This document shows positions 1 through 5,729 of a stretch of DNA of 10,166 nt, in pieces (the first letter of the stretch is position 1; each line of letters starts with the position of its first letter). The stretch is from Hyphomicrobiales bacterium (lineage in GTDB: Bacteria > Pseudomonadota > Alphaproteobacteria > Rhizobiales > OSC116), in the NCBI GenBank assembly GCA_013214985.1, contig JABSRY010000049.1, forward strand, positions 1 to 10,166, given 5' to 3'. The translations under genes and the position numbers were made by a program. The notes below the pieces were generated by a model, which had not been told where the DNA came from, searched no databases, and was given only the letters and a program-made list of their open reading frames with translations.

Positions 1-12
1 TTAGGAAAAATT

Positions 13-861
13 ATGGCGGATATTAAAATTGCAATTATGGGCGCAGGTGGCCGAATGGGTCGCACCCTAACAAGAGTTGCGCACCAAACAAATGGCTGCA
101 CAGTCGTGGGTGGTATCGAACCTGCTGGTTCTGAATTTATTGGCCAAGATATTGGCATGTTGGCGGGCATCGGTAACTTCGATGTAACCATTACCGAAGA
201 TGCACTTGAGTTATTTATTAGGGCCGACGTGGTTTTAGATTTTACCATCCCATCTGCAACCGTGTTTTTTGCCGAGCTTGCGGCACAGGTTCGCATTACG
301 CATATCATTGGTACAACAGGTTTTAGTTCCGAGCAAGAAGCGCAGATTAATGCAGCCGCCGCCCATGCTACTATTGTTAAATCTGGCAATATGAGCCTTG
401 GGGTAAATTTACTCAGTGCATTGGTTAAGAAAGCCGCTGCCGCATTGGATGAAGATTTCGACATTGAAATATTAGAAATGCACCATCGCAATAAAATCGA
501 TGCCCCATCTGGCACCGCATTGTTGCTGGGTCAAGCCGCCGCCGATGGCCGTAAAATTGACCTTGAAGAACGGTCTGTACGTAGCCGTGATGGTATAACA
601 GGGGTTCGCCCTAAAGGCGATATTGGCTTTGCGACCTTACGCGGTGGCACAGTCATTGGCGAGCATAGCGTTATGTTTGCTGGGCTTGATGAGCGTATAG
701 AATTAACCCATATTGCCAATGACCGTGCGGTTTTTGCCAATGGTGCCATTAAAGCGGCAATTTGGGGTGCTTCGGGTGGTGATGAAGATAAGAGCAAAGT
801 GATAAGCCGTGGGCCTGGTTTATTTTCGATGCTGGATGTATTGGGCATTGAAGATATTTAA
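13..861 (+). CDS. dapB: 4-hydroxy-tetrahydrodipicolinate reductase (DapB)
   Basis: Cytoplasmic enzyme of the diaminopimelate/lysine pathway; it reduces the product of DapA with NAD(P)H and so feeds both lysine and peptidoglycan synthesis. The 282-residue length is normal for the family. The N-terminal Rossmann nucleotide-binding loop GAGGRMGR is at residues 10-17. The family signature HHRNKIDAPSGTA is at residues 157-169, with the catalytic His157 and Lys161 expected from E. coli DapB. The C-terminal half contains the GEHSVMF segment typical of the family. The start is supported by an AGGAA ribosome-binding site six bases upstream of the ATG. gpmA follows 24 bp after the stop codon on the same strand, so the two are probably co-transcribed; the upstream end of the operon lies outside the window. 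The gene looks intact. Confidence 0.97.
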   Translation: MADIKIAIMGAGGRMGRTLTRVAHQTNGCTVVGGIEPAGSEFIGQDIGMLAGIGNFDVTITEDALELFIRADVVLDFTIPSATVFFAELAAQVRITHIIGTTGFSSEQEAQINAAAAHATIVKSGNMSLGVNLLSALVKKAAAALDEDFDIEILEMHHRNKIDAPSGTALLLGQAAADGRKIDLEERSVRSRDGITGVRPKGDIGFATLRGGTVIGEHSVMFAGLDERIELTHIANDRAVFANGAIKAAIWGASGGDEDKSKVISRGPGLFSMLDVLGIEDI

Positions 862-885
862 TCTAGTTTAAAGAAAGAGATATTT

Positions 886-1506
886 ATGAATAATGTAATG
901 GTATTGGTACGCCACGGACAAAGTGAGTGGAACTTAAAAAACCTTTTCACTGGGTGGAAAGATGTTGACCTAACCGAGCTGGGCATTGAAGAAGCTAACA
1001 AAGCTGGTGCTTTAATTAAAGCCGAAAATATTAAATTTGATATTGCTTTCACTTCTAAATTAATGCGGGCACAAAAAACCCTTAAAATCATGCTTAAAGT
1101 AATGGGTCAAGAAGACCTTGAAACCATTGAAGATGAGCGTTTAAACGAGCGCGATTATGGCGATTTAACAGGCCTTAATAAAGATGATGCCCGTAAAAAA
1201 TGGGGTGATGAGCAAGTGCATATTTGGCGCCGTTCGTTCGATACGCCTCCCCCTGGTGGTGAAAGCCTAAAAGGCACTGCTGACCGTGTATTGCCATATT
1301 TTAACAGTGATATTTTACCGCGCTACCTTAAAGGCGAAAATGTAATTGTTGCGGCGCATGGCAATAGCTTACGGGCTTTAATTATGCAGATCGAAAATAT
1401 TTCAAAAGATGATATTACATCGCTTAACTTAGGCACAGGCGTGCCGATGATTTATATCTTAAACGAAGAAGGCACTGTTGAGAGCGTTAGAAAGCTCGAA
1501 TTATAA
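886..1506 (+). CDS. gpmA: 2,3-bisphosphoglycerate-dependent phosphoglycerate mutase (GpmA)
   Basis: Glycolytic/gluconeogenic enzyme interconverting 3- and 2-phosphoglycerate through a phosphohistidine intermediate. It is 206 residues, the short form I associate with alphaproteobacteria, lacking an insert present in the ~250-residue E. coli enzyme. The RHG motif (Arg9, His10, Gly11) is followed by Asn16, and FTGW is at 21-24. Arg61, Glu88, Tyr91, Lys99, Arg115 and Arg116 are all present at the positions used by E. coli GpmA. The second catalytic histidine is His158 in HGNSLR, with the substrate-contact Asn160. All active-site residues I can check are therefore intact. It sits 24 bp behind dapB and is followed by a strong terminator hairpin, then a diverged paralogue. 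Confidence 0.97.
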   Translation: MNNVMVLVRHGQSEWNLKNLFTGWKDVDLTELGIEEANKAGALIKAENIKFDIAFTSKLMRAQKTLKIMLKVMGQEDLETIEDERLNERDYGDLTGLNKDDARKKWGDEQVHIWRRSFDTPPPGGESLKGTADRVLPYFNSDILPRYLKGENVIVAAHGNSLRALIMQIENISKDDITSLNLGTGVPMIYILNEEGTVESVRKLEL

Positions 1507-1528
1507 GTTGTTTTCAAATTGAAATTTT

Positions 1529-1560
1529 AAAGCACTGCTCATTTGAGTGGTGCTTTTTTA
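1529..1560 (+). terminator. Intrinsic terminator after gpmA
   Basis: A 12-bp stem (1529-1540 with 1545-1556, two G-U wobbles, four-base loop ATTT) runs directly into a T-rich tail. It lies 22 bp after the gpmA stop codon. The next gene begins only 13 bp after the hairpin, so the element separates gpmA from its paralogue and leaves almost no room for a promoter downstream of it. Confidence 0.8.
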
Positions 1561-1572
1561 TAGGGTAGGTAT

Positions 1573-2202
1573 ATGAATAATATTTTGACGATTATTCGCC
1601 ACGGCGAAAGCCAATGGAATTTTGAAAAAAGATTCACTGGGCTTAGTGATATTGGCCTAACCGCAAAAGGCGTTGAAGAAGCTAAACAAGCTGGCCAAAT
1701 ATTGTTAGACCAAAATATTAATTATGATATGGCATTTTGCTCCAAACTAAAGCGGGCTAAAAATACGCTCGATTTGGTATTGGAAACGATGCAACATAAA
1801 GATATTGAGATTGTTGCTCATAAAGCATTAAACGAACGTGATTTTGGTGATATCACTGGCAAATATCACCGAGATATCATTAATCAATATGGGCAGACCC
1901 AAGTGGATATTTGGCGAAATTCTTATGAGAGTGCGCCGCCAAATGGTGAAAGTTTAGAAGATTTGGCCGATCGTTGTTTGCCCTATTTCAACAGCGAAAT
2001 ATTAACCCAATATCAGCTCGGTAAAAACATATTAATCGTTGCACATAGCGTTACCATTCGGGCATTGTTAATGCAAATTAAGCAAATTTCCAAAATAGAT
2101 ATAGTTCATTTATCGGTTAAAAATGGCCAACCGTTGAACTTTATATTGAATAAAGATCACCAGTTCATTCAGCACTCAAATAGAGTCGCTACCGAAATAT
2201 AG
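1573..2202 (+). CDS. GpmA-like histidine phosphatase-superfamily paralogue with altered substrate site
   Basis: A 209-residue relative of the adjacent GpmA. Hand alignment is gapless through about residue 193, at roughly 45% identity. The catalytic framework is kept: Arg9, His10, Asn16, Arg61, Glu88, Arg115 and His158. Several positions that bind phosphoglycerate in E. coli GpmA are changed: Tyr91 to Phe, Lys99 to His, Arg116 to Asn, and the HGNSLR loop reads HSVTIR (Gly159 to Ser, Asn160 to Val). Trp24 of FTGW is Leu. The start has a purine-rich GGGTAGG ribosome-binding site. The reading frame is open with no damage, so it appears to be under selection. It would likely be annotated as a phosphoglycerate mutase by similarity; I infer that it is instead a phosphatase or a mutase with a different substrate. 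It probably arose by tandem duplication. Confidence 0.85.
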   Translation: MNNILTIIRHGESQWNFEKRFTGLSDIGLTAKGVEEAKQAGQILLDQNINYDMAFCSKLKRAKNTLDLVLETMQHKDIEIVAHKALNERDFGDITGKYHRDIINQYGQTQVDIWRNSYESAPPNGESLEDLADRCLPYFNSEILTQYQLGKNILIVAHSVTIRALLMQIKQISKIDIVHLSVKNGQPLNFILNKDHQFIQHSNRVATEI

Positions 2203-2256
2203 CATATTAAAGCTGTATCGATTCGATAACGAAATATTTCTTAAATAGGAAATACC

Positions 2257-2279
2257 GAGTCAAATCAAAGGTATGACTC
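2257..2279 (+). terminator. Possible weak terminator hairpin after the gpmA paralogue
   Basis: GAGTCA at 2257-2262 is perfectly complementary to TGACTC at 2274-2279, with an 11-base loop. It lies 54 bp past the stop codon of the gpmA paralogue. No real T-tract follows, only AT-rich sequence, so intrinsic termination here is uncertain. The rest of 2203-2320 is AT-rich and I see no gene in it. Confidence 0.25.
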
Positions 2280-2323
2280 TAATATTGCTAAATAATATTT
2301 TTAGATATTTTAAAAGAAAATGA

Positions 2324-2352
2324 TTGCAAGTACCATTTTAATGATGCTATCA
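2324..2352 (+). promoter_or_regulatory. Candidate promoter for the ribN transcript
   Basis: A -35-like TTGCAA at 2324-2329 and a -10-like CTATCA at 2347-2352 are separated by exactly 17 bp. Transcription would start around 2358-2360, about 15 bases ahead of the FMN aptamer, as expected for a riboswitch leader. The call is by eye against housekeeping-sigma consensus only. Confidence 0.45.
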
Positions 2353-2373
2353 ATTTGCGGCGCAATGTTGCGC

Positions 2374-2530
2374 GGTTCTCAGGGCGGGGTGTGATTCCCC
2401 ACCGGCGGTAAATAGAGGTTATGCCTTTATCAGCCCGCGAGCGCCTTTAAATTGGTTCAGCTAATTTAAAGGGTCAGCAGATCTGGTTAGATTCCAGAGC
2501 CGACGGTTATAGTCCGGATGGAAGAGAATA
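2374..2530 (+). promoter_or_regulatory. FMN riboswitch (RFN element)
   Basis: The conserved blocks of the RFN aptamer occur in order: TTCTCAGGGCGGGGTG from 2376, the CCCCACCGGCGGTAAAT block around 2397-2413, CAGCCCGCGAGCG around 2431-2443, a GTCAGCAGATCTGGT block from about 2472, and CCGACGGTTATAGTCCGGATG near the end. The closing P1 stem pairs TTCTC (2376-2380) with GAGAA (2524-2528). A variable arm of about 10 bp pairs CCTTTAAATT with AATTTAAAGG around 2444-2471. The gene behind it is a drug/metabolite-type transporter rather than a riboflavin biosynthesis gene, which identifies that gene as a riboflavin importer. High FMN should switch the importer off. Confidence 0.95.
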
Positions 2531-2695
2531 GAATTTGATAAGCATATCTACACCTTTTTTTTAAGGTTATGGATAGGCATGTTGAATTCTGTGCGTCCTG
2601 ATTCAAACTGTTGATTGAAGGGACTAACAGATGGATCAGACCTGTAAAAATATTAAAAATATAACTCTATATAAGCTCGAATTATGGGGGCATAT
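2531..2695 (+). promoter_or_regulatory. Structured leader / expression platform between FMN aptamer and ribN
   Basis: This 165-base stretch carries no credible gene. An imperfect hairpin around 2541-2581 has an ACCTT/AAGGT stem capped by a T-run. A second candidate pairs GTCC with GGAC and TTCAA with TTGAA in roughly 2594-2623. The block GCGTCCTGATTC resembles the GCCCTGATTC block that I recall between the FMN aptamer and ribB in enteric bacteria, which suggests a conserved part of the switching device. A G-run at 2686-2690 is the likely ribosome-binding site. There is no classical terminator, so control at translation (or Rho) is more likely; this is inference. Confidence 0.4.
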
Positions 2696-3592
2696 ATGAT
2701 GCAATTTTTAGAAAAACTTTCGACACCTGTTGCAGGTGCTAGCTTTATGGTCATTGGCGGCGGGCTTTATGCCATCATCAATGTTGCCACCCAATATATC
2801 ACCTCCAATATGGGCTTTTCGTCCACGAGCATGGCATTTTGGCAATATTTTATTGCGCTTGTTGCTATGTTGCCGTGGGTAATAAAAATTGGTGTAGATG
2901 CTTTAAAAACCAATCAATTCACCTTGCAAATTATCCGTGTTTTATGTTCGGCATTTGGCGTGCAATGTTGGATTTATGCCTTGGCCAATGGCGTGCCAAT
3001 TTGGCAAGCCATTGCCTTGTTGATGACCTCACCGTTTTTTGTAACCTTAGGTGCAAAATTTATTCTTAACGAGCATGTTGGTGCTGCACGACTGTTAGCC
3101 ACCCTCGGTGGATTCGTAGGTGGAATGATTATCTTGGAGCCATGGGCTGATGCATTTAGCAGCATGGCACTCTTGCCAATTGCAGCGGCGGCATTTTGGG
3201 CAGCAGCATCACTAATTGTTAAGCAATTATCGCATAGCGAAAGCGCAATATCTATTACCATGTATCTTTTATTACTATTAGCGCCAATTAATTTTGGCCT
3301 AGCCATTGTTGACGGCTTTAGCATGCCCACGCAAGATATTGGCCTATTGTTGCTTATGGTCGGCATCTTAACCGCATTGGCGCAGGGCGCATTTGTAATG
3401 GCCTATAAAATGGCGGATGCGGCTTATGTGCAGCCATTTGATCATGTTAAACTACCGCTAAATGTTTTAGCAGGCGCAATTGTTTTTGGGTATTTGCCAC
3501 CAGGACAATTATGGGTGGGCGCAATTATCATCATTGCGGCTTCTCTATACATCATGCATAAAGAACGCCAGCAAGATAAATTAGCCACATAA
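2696..3592 (+). CDS. ribN: Riboflavin importer of the EamA/DMT family (RibN)
   Basis: A hydrophobic protein of about 298 residues with two EamA-type repeats and roughly ten predicted membrane segments, the architecture of 10-TM drug/metabolite transporters. RibN of Rhizobium leguminosarum is a known riboflavin importer of this fold that is preceded by an FMN riboswitch. The same riboswitch stands upstream here, and that context is the main reason for the specific call. In-frame ATG codons occur at 2684, 2696 and 2699. I chose 2696 because GGGGG at 2686-2690 would be a ribosome-binding site with a five-base spacer, while nothing similar precedes 2684. It acts in the inner membrane and probably salvages external riboflavin for FMN/FAD. 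Sequence alone would say only DMT-family permease. Confidence 0.85.
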   Translation: MMQFLEKLSTPVAGASFMVIGGGLYAIINVATQYITSNMGFSSTSMAFWQYFIALVAMLPWVIKIGVDALKTNQFTLQIIRVLCSAFGVQCWIYALANGVPIWQAIALLMTSPFFVTLGAKFILNEHVGAARLLATLGGFVGGMIILEPWADAFSSMALLPIAAAAFWAAASLIVKQLSHSESAISITMYLLLLLAPINFGLAIVDGFSMPTQDIGLLLLMVGILTALAQGAFVMAYKMADAAYVQPFDHVKLPLNVLAGAIVFGYLPPGQLWVGAIIIIAASLYIMHKERQQDKLAT

Positions 3593-3594
3593 AT

Positions 3595-3633
3595 ATAAAA
3601 ATTAAAAGGCGATGATCAGCAGATTGTCACCTT
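3595..3633 (-). terminator. Probable terminator of ada (minus strand)
   Basis: Read on the minus strand, AAGGTGA (3633-3627) pairs with TCGCCTT (3612-3606) through a 7-bp stem with one G-U wobble, then TTAATTTTTA. On the plus strand the same position becomes a C-A mismatch, so the element fits ada better than ribN. It lies 17 bp past the ada stop codon. Confidence 0.45.
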
Positions 3634-3649
3634 ATTTACTGTTTAGTTT

Positions 3650-4540
3650 TTAATATTGGGCTTCCCAGCCAATGATAGCCCGTTTGCGGCTAATGCCCCA
3701 ATGATAGCCGCCCATTTCGCCATTTGCTCTTAGCACTCTATGGCAAGGTACCAGAAACGATATTGGGTTACGCCCAACCGCACTGCCCACCGCACGAGAT
3801 GCACCTTTTTTCTTACCCAAATGCAATGCAATATCACCGTATGATACCGCTTTACCCATTGGGATTTTAAGCAAAGTACGCCAAATTTGCACATCAAAAT
3901 CGCTACCAATTAAAATAATGGTCATCGGTTTTTCTTTTGCCCATTTTTCGGGCGCGAATATGGTTTTTGCATCTTGCAAGATAGTCTGTTCTTCTAAAAC
4001 ATAATTAGCTTTTGGCCATCTTTTTTGCATATCCTCAAGCGCATCCGCGTCCGATTCGTCTACGAAACCAATTCCGCAAACACCATATTGTAATTTACCT
4101 GCAATTAATTGTTTGGTTTTCATAATTAATGTTCGGCCAAATGGCGTTTCGGCATAACCGTAAATAATGTCTATACCCTGCCCGCCCGATTTATAAACAC
4201 CAGGCGGCATGGCTTCAACTTTGGTAAATAAATCATGCAACCGTGCGGGTGAGCTTAAACCCAAATCATAACTGGTATTTAATATGGTTTCGCGTTCCGC
4301 AAGCATTTTGCGTGCATGGGCAATGGTTAAATAATGCTGAAAATCTTTGGGCGAAACCCCCGCCCATTTGGTGAATATTTTTTGCACATGCCCGCTGGTC
4401 ATACCCACATGGTCAGCCACGTCAAATAGCTTAGGCTGGTCATACTGGTTTTGAGTTAAAAATTCGATAGTTTTTACCACCAAGTCATACTCGTTATTAT
4501 ATTTGGTTAATTCTGCAACTTTGGTTTTTAAATCTGTCAT
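3650..4540 (-). CDS. ada: AraC-type regulator fused to O6-methylguanine-DNA methyltransferase (Ada-like)
   Basis: Alkylation-repair protein of 296 residues. Residues about 17-112 form an AraC-type helix-turn-helix domain. Residues about 135-296 are the methylated-DNA-protein-cysteine methyltransferase, with VSYGDIA, the RAVGSAVGRNP segment and the suicide-site PCHRV; Cys266 is the expected methyl acceptor. E. coli Ada is 354 residues and starts with a zinc-binding domain whose cysteine takes methyl groups from phosphotriesters; that domain is missing here. The protein should therefore repair O6-methylguanine directly, but cannot use the classical phosphotriester switch to become an activator. 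The gene is divergent from nth across 112 bp. No clear ribosome-binding site precedes the ATG. The symbol reflects family membership; function as an inducer is not established by the sequence. Confidence 0.9.
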   Translation of the reverse strand: MTDLKTKVAELTKYNNEYDLVVKTIEFLTQNQYDQPKLFDVADHVGMTSGHVQKIFTKWAGVSPKDFQHYLTIAHARKMLAERETILNTSYDLGLSSPARLHDLFTKVEAMPPGVYKSGGQGIDIIYGYAETPFGRTLIMKTKQLIAGKLQYGVCGIGFVDESDADALEDMQKRWPKANYVLEEQTILQDAKTIFAPEKWAKEKPMTIILIGSDFDVQIWRTLLKIPMGKAVSYGDIALHLGKKKGASRAVGSAVGRNPISFLVPCHRVLRANGEMGGYHWGISRKRAIIGWEAQY

Positions 4541-4578
4541 GGGTTTAAATTAGCATATGTAAAAAATATAACTACCCG

Positions 4579-4602
4579 AAATTGGTTTTGGGCTTGCAAT
4601 TT
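4579..4602. repeat. Inverted repeat in the ada-nth spacer, possible operator
   Basis: AAATTG at 4579-4584 and CAATTT at 4597-4602 form a perfect 6-bp inverted repeat with a 12-bp spacer. It lies between two divergent DNA-repair genes, upstream of the candidate nth -10 box. The geometry suits a dimeric regulator, but the arms are short and AT-rich, so chance is a real alternative. Confidence 0.25.
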
Positions 4603-4621
4603 TTAAATTTTATTTGTCTAT

Positions 4622-4627
4622 TATAAT
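4622..4627 (+). promoter_or_regulatory. Candidate -10 box of nth
   Basis: A perfect TATAAT lies 25 bp upstream of the nth start codon. No good -35 hexamer is found at 16-18 bp; TTGCAA at 4594-4599 is 22 bp away. The promoter may be activator-dependent, or the match may be a chance hit in AT-rich DNA. Confidence 0.35.
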
Positions 4628-4652
4628 TCCCCACAGTTAGATTGAAACCACT

Positions 4653-5285
4653 ATGCTTAAAAAAAACATCGAAGAAATGTTCAGGCGCTTTCATGAGCGC
4701 GATCCAGAGCCAAAAGGCGAGCTTGACTATGTCAATGTTTATACTTTGCTTGTAGCGGTCGTATTATCGGCACAGGCAACCGATGTAGGGGTTAATAAGG
4801 CCACCAAAAAACTATTCGCCATTGCCGATACGCCCGAAAAAATGGTGACACTAGGTTTAGAAGGCATAACCGAGCATGTGCGTACCATCGGGCTTTATCG
4901 CAACAAGGCTAAAAATGTCTTGGCATTGTCTATCCGCTTAATAGAGGTGTTTAACAGCCAAGTGCCAGAAAACCGCGAAGACCTCGAAAGTTTGGCAGGG
5001 GTGGGGCGTAAAACCGCCAATGTTGTGCTTAATCTTTACTTTGGCCAACCCACCATTGCGGTGGATACCCATATTTTTAGGCTGTCTAATCGGTTAAAGC
5101 TCGCACCCTCTAAAAATGTGGTCGAAACCGAAAGAAAGCTAGAAAAAGTCATCCCTGCCCACTATAAGCGCCATAGCCATCACTGGCTAATTTTACACGG
5201 CCGCTATGTGTGTAAAGCCCGCAAACCACAATGCCATCAATGCCTCATTGTCGATTTATGCAGTAGCAAAGATAAAGTTGTTTGA
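4653..5285 (+). CDS. nth: Endonuclease III (Nth), DNA glycosylase/AP lyase
   Basis: Base-excision repair enzyme that removes oxidised pyrimidines and cleaves the resulting abasic site. It is 210 residues, essentially the E. coli length, and the key residues even share its numbering. The helix-hairpin-helix motif LAGVGRKTA ends in the catalytic Lys120, and the catalytic Asp138 lies in VDTHIFR. The C-terminal 4Fe-4S cluster has the exact C-x6-C-x2-C-x5-C spacing (Cys187, 194, 197, 203). The ATG lacks a clear ribosome-binding site. The start is supported by family length and by the conserved stretch (PEPKGELDYVN) beginning near residue 18. It stands divergent from ada. A promoter-like TTGACA for the next unit overlaps its stop codon. 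Confidence 0.97.
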   Translation: MLKKNIEEMFRRFHERDPEPKGELDYVNVYTLLVAVVLSAQATDVGVNKATKKLFAIADTPEKMVTLGLEGITEHVRTIGLYRNKAKNVLALSIRLIEVFNSQVPENREDLESLAGVGRKTANVVLNLYFGQPTIAVDTHIFRLSNRLKLAPSKNVVETERKLEKVIPAHYKRHSHHWLILHGRYVCKARKPQCHQCLIVDLCSSKDKVV

Positions 5286-5309
5286 CAATTTTCTAATCCG
5301 CTATATTTT
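5282..5309 (+). promoter_or_regulatory. Candidate promoter for the cobalamin-riboswitch/cbtBA unit
   Basis: A consensus -35 TTGACA at 5282-5287 overlaps the nth stop codon. A -10-like TATTTT at 5304-5309 follows after 16 bp, within the AT-rich run CTATATTTTAG. Transcription would begin near 5315, just before the cobalamin aptamer. The overlapping TATATT at 5302 is too close for optimal spacing, so the exact -10 is uncertain. Confidence 0.45.
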
Positions 5310-5321
5310 AGAAATATCTTT

Positions 5322-5475
5322 TTGGGCATGGTGCTTCTAAAGATTACAATTAAAACTGGGAAGTTGGTGCGGTCATACCCATTCCAACACTGCCCCCGCA
5401 ACGGTAATTTATTTAACCATAAAGGTAATACCCTTACTTTGGCTTCTAATATTAAGTCCGATACCAGTAGTGCAT
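5322..5475 (+). promoter_or_regulatory. Cobalamin riboswitch
   Basis: The conserved elements of the B12 aptamer appear in order: GGTGCTTCT near 5330; the GGGAAGTTGGTGCGGT segment around 5358-5373; the hallmark CTGCCCCCGCAACGGTAA at about 5389-5406; and the B12-box-like AAGTCCGATACCAG at 5454-5467. TGGT near the start can pair with ACCA near the end to close the structure. A strong GGGAGAG ribosome-binding site for cbtB lies only about 15 bases further on and no terminator intervenes, so control is probably at translation initiation. High adenosylcobalamin would shut down the cobalt importer encoded next. Confidence 0.93.
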
Positions 5476-5494
5476 AATATTTCGGGAGAGAAAA

Positions 5495-5671
5495 ATGCAA
5501 ATAAATAAAACAGAACAATTGCAATCACCAGCAATCACTAAAACAGGTGAAATTTTAGCCGCTGCTATTTTGGGCGTCATGATATTCCTATTTGTTGGTT
5601 TTTCACCAATGGAAGTTTTGCATAGTGCGGCACATGACACCCGTCATGCGACTGTATTTCCTTGCCATTAA
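5495..5671 (+). CDS. cbtB: Cobalt transporter subunit CbtB
   Basis: A small inner-membrane protein of 58 residues, short enough to be skipped by many gene callers. Residues about 19-37 form a single membrane helix. The C-terminus carries the CbtB hallmark: HSAAHDTRH followed by the terminal FPCH, a dense cluster of histidines plus one cysteine (His43, His47, His51, Cys57, His58) suited to metal binding. The start is preceded by a strong GGGAGAG ribosome-binding site four bases upstream. It follows a cobalamin riboswitch directly and precedes cbtA by 58 bp, the arrangement known for predicted cobalt uptake systems. How CbtB acts in transport is not established; delivering or capturing Co(II) for CbtA is the usual inference. 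Confidence 0.93.
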   Translation: MQINKTEQLQSPAITKTGEILAAAILGVMIFLFVGFSPMEVLHSAAHDTRHATVFPCH

Positions 5672-5729
5672 TTTGGGCCATTAACTTAGTAGCAAAACTC
5701 AAAATTTAATTTATAAAATTGGAATAATT

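Noticed and set aside
531..848. Open frame on the minus strand inside dapB
   Set aside because: Fully contained in an unmistakable dapB gene and its translation resembles no protein I recognise; a shadow frame.
2231..2240. Palindrome GAAATATTTC after the gpmA paralogue
   Set aside because: AT-rich and short, with no repeat elsewhere and no promoter around it; chance is sufficient.
2579..2614. Short open frame of 11 codons inside the FMN leader (begins MLNSVRPDSNC), possible leader peptide
   Set aside because: It lies over the conserved GCGTCCTGATTC block, which is better explained as RNA. Spacing to the nearby AGG is too short for good initiation, and the peptide shows no run of regulatory codons.
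2974..3366. Open frame of 130 codons on the minus strand inside ribN
   Set aside because: Antisense to a conserved transporter, with low-complexity content and no ribosome-binding site; a shadow frame.
4561..4610. Possible Ada box (AATT-N6-GCAA) between ada and nth
   Set aside because: The AATT and GCAA present on the plus strand are 12 bp apart, and on the minus strand they are adjacent; neither matches the E. coli spacing.
5237..5640. Overlapping minus-strand frames across the end of nth, the cobalamin riboswitch and cbtB
   Set aside because: They run antisense through a conserved RNA element and through cbtB, and match no family I know.
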